Translations under genes and position numbers: made by a program
The notes under the pieces: model-generated
Told to the model about the DNA's origin: nothing
Databases searched by the model: none
The model's input: only the letters and a program-made list of their open reading frames with translations
Origin: Bacteroidia bacterium
GTDB lineage: Bacteria > Bacteroidota > Bacteroidia > Bacteroidales > F082
Reading direction: 5' to 3'
DNA: 37,587 nucleotides
NCBI GenBank assembly: GCA_030537295.1
Contig: JAUNNU010000009.1
Coordinates: forward strand, 1 to 37,587
Part shown: one piece after another, positions 32,826 to 37,587 of the stretch
Numbering within the stretch: position 1 is the first letter of the stretch
How the letters are laid out: every line of letters starts with the position of its first letter

Positions 32826-32900
32826 ATTTTAAAAAAGAAATTTTTTTCATAATCTTTATATTGTTTTTCCCCGCCTTTCGTGTAAAGGTGGGGTTTTTTT
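32826..32900 (+). ncRNA. Candidate small RNA (about 75 nt) between rpmF and the M28 peptidase
   Basis: The strong promoter at 32790-32819 points toward a strong intrinsic terminator at 32869-32900 with no open frame between, so a transcript of about 75 nt is expected. It has an A/U-only hairpin (six A, GAAA loop, six T, about 32831-32846), a short AU-rich linker and the terminator stem. It would overlap the 3' end of the convergent M28 peptidase transcript only at its last bases, so antisense action there is limited. No RNA family is recognised; start inferred from the promoter. Confidence 0.5.
32869..32900 (+). terminator. Strong intrinsic terminator (plus strand)
   Basis: CCCCGCCTTT (32869-32878) pairs with AAAGGTGGGG (32884-32893), ten pairs including one G-U, 5-nt loop, followed by seven T residues. 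On the opposite strand the hairpin is followed by A residues, so it does not work well for the M28 gene. Confidence 0.88.
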
Positions 32901-32905
32901 ATCTC

Positions 32906-34735
32906 TTATCTTATTATCAGCTTCATCGAAACGCCGTTCATCTTCACGAAATAAACGCCGCTTTCCAAATCGCTGACATTCAATTCCTTTCTATCAATAA
33001 TTTCAACTTTCTTCACAATTTGCCCAATCATGTTGACAATCTCAACTTCCGTCTCGATGCTTGAATTGTTAATGATTGTTAACATTTCCGTCGCAGGATT
33101 AGGATAAATTGTAAAATTGTTTTCACAATTCTCATCGATGCCGTCAGGGATTCCTTCTCCGACAAGCGTGTCGGTCGAAGCCTCGCAGTCGTCGCTATAG
33201 ACTGCGACAACATGGTACATGGCCGTGACACCGACGGTGATTGTGTCGGTATAACCCGTTTCTTCTTCCAAAGAAGCGATTACATTCATGTCGCGATAGA
33301 TGTCATAGCGAACGAGTTCGCCCGTCGAGCCTTCTTCAGGTGCCTGCCAGGAAAGTTCTATCGAACTCATCTCCTTTACCGTAATTGGATAATTCAGCTC
33401 GAAATTCTGTGGTGCGTTGCAGGCGACGGCAGGTACCTCGCCGGTCGGGTTCGCAAGTTCGGTGAGGCAGCCGATGTTCATCTGCGTGTAACGCTGCGAC
33501 ATCTCGAAGCTGTTGACACTGTTGCCGATAAGGTCTTCTGAAGTGTGAATGTACGGGCTTTCATGGTTCACATCTTCAAAAGGATAGATGCCCATGTAGC
33601 CGACGTTGTTGAACGAGGTGTGGTCGCTGTCGCCGTAGTCGAGGTTCACGTGTTGGATTTGCATCTCAGGGAAATAGACGCTTCCGACATTCATATAATA
33701 CGTGCCGATTGGCTGGACGGAGTTCGGGTAGATGCAGTCGATGTGGATTTCATCGCCGGGGTTGAGGTAGCCGTTCATGTCGTTGTTGAAATAACCGAGA
33801 ATCTCCATGCCCTCGCTCGCGCAGCGGTCGGCGTAGGCCTCGCTTCCGTAAAGACCGCATTCTTCGGCAGAAAAAACGCAGTAAATAATTGAATATTCAA
33901 ACTCGTATTGTGTGAGGATTCTTGCGCTTTCGAGGACGGCCGCCGTGCCTGTCGCGTTGTCGTCGGCACCGGGGCACAATCCATAATATGAGAACGAATC
34001 GTAGTGGCTGCCGCAGACGACGTATATGTCTGGGTAAAGCGTACCGCGTTGAATGCCAATGAGGTTATGGCAGGTTGCGCTGCCCATCCACGAACTCACG
34101 TGAAATTCCTGTACCTCGGTCTCAAGCCCGTATGAAAGCATCTTCGCCTCCACCCAGTCTCTCGCCTGCGCGATGTGCGTCCCGTTGAACTTGCGCTCGC
34201 CGTAGTCTTGTAGGAACTGCACCGTCGCCTCAAGAGAATCCATGTTCACCTGATTCATCATCTCGCGGATGATCGGATTCTCTTCGGTGATGACAGGATA
34301 GTCGCGCGTCACGACAGGAAGTTTCGCCTCTTTGTCGAAGACTGCGACGACACCGTCGTTTTTAAACGGCATCGCGGTCCCTTCGATTGATTTAACAATC
34401 AACAGATTCTCATTTCTGTAAAGGACTTGTAAATTTTTATTAACATTTGAAATGTAAGAATTCTGATTATTCTTGTCGCAATAGACGATGTGATAAGCGT
34501 CGTTGTCGGCGAAAGCTTCGTTGTCGAGGACGGTGACGTCATTTTGAGCGGAGTCGAAGCCGTCCGATGTTGTTGCGAGGACGAAATCGTCATTGTAATA
34601 ATGGATTTTGAGATTTGGGTTGTCGAACAATCTTTGTGTTTCTTTCAGATTGTCAACGTTGATTTTCACGAAGTTCTGTGAAAACGCCAATGTCGTCAAA
34701 AACATCAAAGCGATAAGTGTAAGTGTTTTCTTCAT
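32906..34735 (-). CDS. M28 family metallopeptidase with T9SS sorting domain
   Basis: Secreted zinc aminopeptidase-type enzyme of 609 residues and a likely T9SS cargo. A signal peptide (MKKTLTLIALMFLTTLAFS) is followed by an N-terminal region (about 20-150), the M28 catalytic domain (about 160-430) and a fibronectin-III-like domain (about 435-525). Zinc and catalytic residues are visible: His244 (CGSHYDS), Asp258 (PGADDNATG), Glu291/Glu292 (SAEECGLYG), Asp319 (FNNDMNGY) and His372 (GDSDHTSF). The last 67 residues are a type A sorting domain (IYPNPATEMLTI ... GVYFVKMNG ... KLIIR), which directs export and, usually, attachment at the cell surface. This ties it functionally to the porP-gldKLMN and porW genes in the window. 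A weak promoter lies upstream. Confidence 0.95.
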   Translation of the reverse strand: MKKTLTLIALMFLTTLAFSQNFVKINVDNLKETQRLFDNPNLKIHYYNDDFVLATTSDGFDSAQNDVTVLDNEAFADNDAYHIVYCDKNNQNSYISNVNKNLQVLYRNENLLIVKSIEGTAMPFKNDGVVAVFDKEAKLPVVTRDYPVITEENPIIREMMNQVNMDSLEATVQFLQDYGERKFNGTHIAQARDWVEAKMLSYGLETEVQEFHVSSWMGSATCHNLIGIQRGTLYPDIYVVCGSHYDSFSYYGLCPGADDNATGTAAVLESARILTQYEFEYSIIYCVFSAEECGLYGSEAYADRCASEGMEILGYFNNDMNGYLNPGDEIHIDCIYPNSVQPIGTYYMNVGSVYFPEMQIQHVNLDYGDSDHTSFNNVGYMGIYPFEDVNHESPYIHTSEDLIGNSVNSFEMSQRYTQMNIGCLTELANPTGEVPAVACNAPQNFELNYPITVKEMSSIELSWQAPEEGSTGELVRYDIYRDMNVIASLEEETGYTDTITVGVTAMYHVVAVYSDDCEASTDTLVGEGIPDGIDENCENNFTIYPNPATEMLTIINNSSIETEVEIVNMIGQIVKKVEIIDRKELNVSDLESGVYFVKMNGVSMKLIIR

Positions 34736-34766
34736 TTGTATGTGAGTTTAAATATTCAAATTTCTG

Positions 34767-34774
34767 CGAAAATA
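34767..34774 (-). promoter_or_regulatory. Weak -7 promoter element of the M28 peptidase gene
   Basis: TATTTTCG on the minus strand, one mismatch from TAnnTTTG, lies 32 nt upstream of the ATG at 34735. The same variant precedes pgi. Confidence 0.4.
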
Positions 34775-34785
34775 ATGATTTTCCT

Positions 34786-36888
34786 TTATCCGATTTTGCT
34801 CCAGTCGAAATCACTTTCAAACATTTTCACGAAATACATTTTCGTGGCGTAATGTTCTGGTTTTGAGAGAGTGGGGTCGTTGTCGAGGAGGAGATTCGCC
34901 ATCCGTCTTGTGTGTCTTATTATCGGTTCGTCGTGCTGGAAGTCGCCGATTTTCATCTCGATTTGTCCTGACTGCCGTGTGCCTTGTGTCTCGCCGGGTC
35001 CGCGGAGCTGGAGGTCGGCTTCGGCGATCTCGAAGCCGTCGTTGGTGCGCACCATTGTCTCCATGCGTTTCTTGCCTTCGCCGGTGAGTTTGTGGTCGGT
35101 GATCAGCACGCAGTACGACTGGTCGGCGCCGCGTCCGACGCGTCCCCTGAGCTGGTGCAGCTGCGAAAGCCCGAACCTGTTGGCGTTCTCGATGATCATG
35201 ACGGAGGCGTTGGGCACGTTGACTCCGACTTCAATCACCGTTGTCGCCACCATGATATGTGTCTCGCCGCGGACGAAGCGTTGCATCTCCCAGTCTTTGT
35301 CATCGGCTTTCATCTGTCCGTGGACCATGCTGATGTGGTACGGCGGCTCCGGGAAGTCGCGGCACATCGCATTGTAGCCCTCCTGAAGGTTGATGAGGTC
35401 CATCTTCTCCGACTCCTTTATTAATGGATATACGACGTAGATCTGACGGCCTTCTGCGATCTGTTTTTTCATGAAGCCGATGATTGAAAGGCGTTGTTCC
35501 TGGAAGGCGTGGATCGTTTTTACGGGTTTCCGTCCTGGCGGCAGCTCGTCGATTTTCGACACGTCCAAGTCGCCGTATTCGGTCATCGCGAGGGTTCGCG
35601 GGATCGGGGTGGCGGTCATCACCAAGGTGTGCGGCGGGAACGGTGTCTTGTCCCAGAACGAGGCACGTTGCGCCACGCCGAAACGGTGCTGCTCGTCGAT
35701 GATGCAGAGACCTAAGTTCTTGAATTTCACCGTGTCTTCGATGAGGGCGTGGGTGCCTATTATTATCTGGAGGTCGCCGGATGCGAGGTCGGCGAGGATC
35801 TGTCTCCGTTCCGAGTTCTTCGTTGAGCCGGTGAGCAGTGCCACGTGCACGTCCATGCCTTCGAGCTGTCGGCGTATCGTCTCAAGATGTTGTGTGGCGA
35901 GGATCTCGGTCGGCGCCATGAGCGCGGCCTGGAACCCGTTGTCGAGTGCGATGAGCATTATCATCAGTGCGACGATGGTCTTGCCGCTTCCGACATCGCC
36001 CTGGAGCAGGCGGTTCATCTGGTGGCCGCTCTTCAGGTCGGCGCGTATCTCGCGTATGACGCGTTTCTGCGCCTCGGTGAGCGGGAAGGGGAGATGTTCC
36101 TTGTAAAAGGTGTTGAAATATTCGCCTACATTCTGAAACACAACGCTTTGCGTGTTTTTCTCACGGTCTTTCTTATGGATGAGAAGACGCAGCTGGAAGA
36201 AGAAATGCTCTTCGTATTTCATCCGCAGCGTCGCCTGCTGGATGTCGCGGCTGTTTGAAGGGAGGTGTATCTTGTAATACGCTTCCTTGCGCGGCATCAG
36301 TTTGTCTTGTATGACGAGGCTTTCGGGCAGCACTTCCTGGATGAAGTCGCACGATTGCAGCACGCAGTTCTTGATGATTTTCGCGAACTGTTTCGTGCCG
36401 AGTCCGGCGTTTTTCATTTTCTCGGTGGTGTTATACACGCCTTGCAGCGCCTCGCCCGCGACGACGTCGTTCGGGTCGTAGTCTTCCACGTCGGGGTGTG
36501 TGAAGCTGAAGCGGTTGTTGAAGACGCCCGCCTTGCCGAAGATGAGATATTTCTTTCCCGGCTGGAAACGTGTCTTGATCCATTTCAGGCCTTTGAACCA
36601 CACGAGTTCGATGGAGCCGCTGTCGTCGGTGAAGGTGGCGGTGATGCGTGTGGTGCGCGGCTGCCCGAATTCCTTGAGGTTGCCGACGGTCCCAACCAAT
36701 TGATAATAAACGCTGTCGTCGCAGATGTCGCGCACTTTGTGGATCTGCGAGCGGTCGATGTATCTGAACGGGAAATGGTCGAGTAGGTCGTGGAACGTGA
36801 AGATTCCGAGTTCCTTGTTGAGAAGCTCGGCGCGTTTCGGCCCGACGCCTTTGAGGTATTCTATTTTCGTTTGCAGAAGGTCAACCAT
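34786..36888 (-). CDS. recG: ATP-dependent DNA helicase RecG
   Basis: Cytosolic branch-migration helicase of 700 residues that remodels stalled forks and Holliday junctions. The N-terminus has the helix-hairpin-helix-like start (YLKGVGPKRAELLNKEL) and the wedge/OB domain (about 60-145). Helicase motifs follow: LTEAQKRVIREI (Q-like), Walker A GDVGSGKT (297-304), PTEILATQH, LLTGS, GTHAL, DEQH (398-401), VMTATPIPRTL, ATTVIEVGVNVPNAS, and QLRGRVGRG. The C-terminal LRGPGETQGTRQSG and the TRG-like motif complete the family. Length is normal. A perfect -7 element lies 18 nt upstream. Confidence 0.97.
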   Translation of the reverse strand: MVDLLQTKIEYLKGVGPKRAELLNKELGIFTFHDLLDHFPFRYIDRSQIHKVRDICDDSVYYQLVGTVGNLKEFGQPRTTRITATFTDDSGSIELVWFKGLKWIKTRFQPGKKYLIFGKAGVFNNRFSFTHPDVEDYDPNDVVAGEALQGVYNTTEKMKNAGLGTKQFAKIIKNCVLQSCDFIQEVLPESLVIQDKLMPRKEAYYKIHLPSNSRDIQQATLRMKYEEHFFFQLRLLIHKKDREKNTQSVVFQNVGEYFNTFYKEHLPFPLTEAQKRVIREIRADLKSGHQMNRLLQGDVGSGKTIVALMIMLIALDNGFQAALMAPTEILATQHLETIRRQLEGMDVHVALLTGSTKNSERRQILADLASGDLQIIIGTHALIEDTVKFKNLGLCIIDEQHRFGVAQRASFWDKTPFPPHTLVMTATPIPRTLAMTEYGDLDVSKIDELPPGRKPVKTIHAFQEQRLSIIGFMKKQIAEGRQIYVVYPLIKESEKMDLINLQEGYNAMCRDFPEPPYHISMVHGQMKADDKDWEMQRFVRGETHIMVATTVIEVGVNVPNASVMIIENANRFGLSQLHQLRGRVGRGADQSYCVLITDHKLTGEGKKRMETMVRTNDGFEIAEADLQLRGPGETQGTRQSGQIEMKIGDFQHDEPIIRHTRRMANLLLDNDPTLSKPEHYATKMYFVKMFESDFDWSKIG

Positions 36889-36905
36889 TCGCGGAAAAAT
36901 TTCTG

Positions 36906-36913
36906 CAAAGGTA
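36906..36913 (-). promoter_or_regulatory. Promoter -7 element of recG
   Basis: TACCTTTG on the minus strand is an exact TAnnTTTG match 18 nt upstream of the recG ATG; no well-placed -33 TTG. Confidence 0.6.
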
Positions 36914-36935
36914 AGAAAATTTCAAAAAACTTCTC

Positions 36936-36943
36936 TATTTTTG
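36936..36943 (+). promoter_or_regulatory. Promoter -7 element of the four-helix-bundle gene
   Basis: TATTTTTG is an exact TAnnTTTG match on the plus strand, giving a leader of about 70 nt before the ATG at 37017. The leader contains a small hairpin (GCTGA 36961-36965 with TCAGC 36977-36981) whose loop holds a minimal ATG-GCA-TAA frame. Confidence 0.55.
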
Positions 36944-37016
36944 CAGGTATAAATTAAAAGGCTGAGATGGCATAAGTCAGCAGTGTGACATTGGGGTCTT
37001 TGCTAAATTTTTTATT

Positions 37017-37580
37017 ATGGAAGGAAGGATTATCCCTAACAGGGGCGATAACTATGAAAAGTTGCTCACTTACAGGAAAGCGACTGTCTTGTATGACATT
37101 ACATATTTTTTTTGCTCGCATTTCGTTGACAAACGCGACCGCACTTATGACCAGATGGTGCAGTCTGCGAGAAGCGGAAAACAAAACATCGTTGAAGGTT
37201 GCGCTGCCTCGGCGACTTCGTCGGAAACCGAAATCAAGCTGATCAATGTGGCGAAAGCCAGTTTCAAAGAGCTGCTTGAAGACTACAAGGATTACCTGCG
37301 CCGGAGCGGATTCCGGCAGTGGGAGGACGGCTCCGTTGAGAAGGAAGCCATGCGTAAACTCGGTGCAAAAAACAGCGACACCTCTTTTTACCGTAAACTG
37401 ATAGCAACACGTCCGGCTGAAACCATTGCGAACATGGCAATAGTGCTTCTTTACCAGGAAGACTATTTGCTGCATCGGCAGCTTCAGAGCTTGGAAAGGG
37501 CTTTCAAGAAAAATGGCGGTTTCAGGGAGAAAATGGCGAGAGTCCGCAGGGAAGAACAAGGGAAGCAGCGGAGACAGTGA
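37017..37580 (+). CDS. Four-helix-bundle protein (S23/IVS-protein type) with four-helix-suffix domain
   Basis: A 187-residue soluble helical protein. Residues about 10-125 resemble the four-helix bundle of 23S rRNA intervening-sequence (S23) proteins and the related Avd family, with the characteristic QMVQSARSGKQNIVEGCAAS helix start and ETEIKLINVAKASFKELLED. The remainder (about 125-187) fits the 'four helix bundle suffix' domain (LIATRPAETIANMAIVLLYQ, EDYLLHRQLQSLERAFKKNG), a Bacteroidota-enriched family from memory. A basic tail (RVRREEQGKQRR) may bind nucleic acid. Function is unknown; there is no rRNA or diversity-generating retroelement nearby. It is divergent from recG with its own promoter. 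The stop is complete, 7 nt before the window end. Confidence 0.85.
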   Translation: MEGRIIPNRGDNYEKLLTYRKATVLYDITYFFCSHFVDKRDRTYDQMVQSARSGKQNIVEGCAASATSSETEIKLINVAKASFKELLEDYKDYLRRSGFRQWEDGSVEKEAMRKLGAKNSDTSFYRKLIATRPAETIANMAIVLLYQEDYLLHRQLQSLERAFKKNGGFREKMARVRREEQGKQRRQ

Positions 37581-37587
37581 GGGGTTT

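Noticed and set aside
37017-37580. Diversity-generating retroelement accessory protein (Avd)
   Set aside because: No reverse transcriptase, template or variable repeat is seen in the window, and the C-terminal suffix domain points to a different subfamily.

Overview
The window is a dense, essentially fully coding stretch of a Bacteroidota chromosome, most likely of a Bacteroidales-type organism. Three things support this: a type IX secretion system (T9SS) core cluster in the order porP-gldK-gldL-gldM-gldN, as in Porphyromonas; Bacteroidota-style promoters (TAnnTTTG, sometimes with TTG about 19 nt upstream) instead of -35/-10 boxes; and typical family members such as S46 dipeptidyl-peptidase, RprY-like regulator, a cargo protein with a T9SS sorting tail and a four-helix-bundle-suffix protein. 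No tRNA, rRNA, insertion sequence, phage gene or CRISPR array was seen.

Layout. 1-8662 (minus): a long co-directional housekeeping run, pgi, U32 family protein, PHP phosphatase, PrsW, S46 peptidase, an Omp85-like outer-membrane barrel and metF (cut by the window start). 8663-9013: an intergenic region that carries its own minus-strand promoter, folded region and intrinsic terminator (candidate small RNA) beside the promoter of a plus-strand two-component pair (9014-10387) whose kinase has no sensor domain. 10393-13632: divergent serine-hydrolase lipoprotein and DEAD-box helicase genes, closed by a bidirectional terminator. 13700-19535 (minus): the T9SS cluster gldN-M-L-K and porP. 19646-24405 (minus): rseP, an M23 peptidase, an acyltransferase and dnaX. 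24589-32651 (plus): porW/sprE, bactofilin, a small membrane protein, folE, a Bax-inhibitor-1 protein, fabD, an S41 protease, a DUF177 protein and rpmF. 32652-32905: a very long hairpin and a second candidate small RNA with promoter and terminator. 32906-36888 (minus): an M28 peptidase with a T9SS sorting tail and recG. 37017-37580 (plus): a four-helix-bundle protein.

The common thread is envelope biogenesis and protein export: T9SS outer-membrane lipoprotein ring (GldK/GldN), inner-membrane motor (GldL/GldM), PorP and the PorW lipoprotein, a likely T9SS substrate (M28 peptidase), two intramembrane proteases (RseP, PrsW), the S41 and M23 peptidases and the S46 exopeptidase for peptide use. The items most worth checking as undescribed are the two candidate small RNAs, the roughly 30-bp imperfect hairpin downstream of rpmF, the sensor-less histidine kinase and the porW-bactofilin coupling. 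No clearly novel multi-gene defence or mobile system was found.
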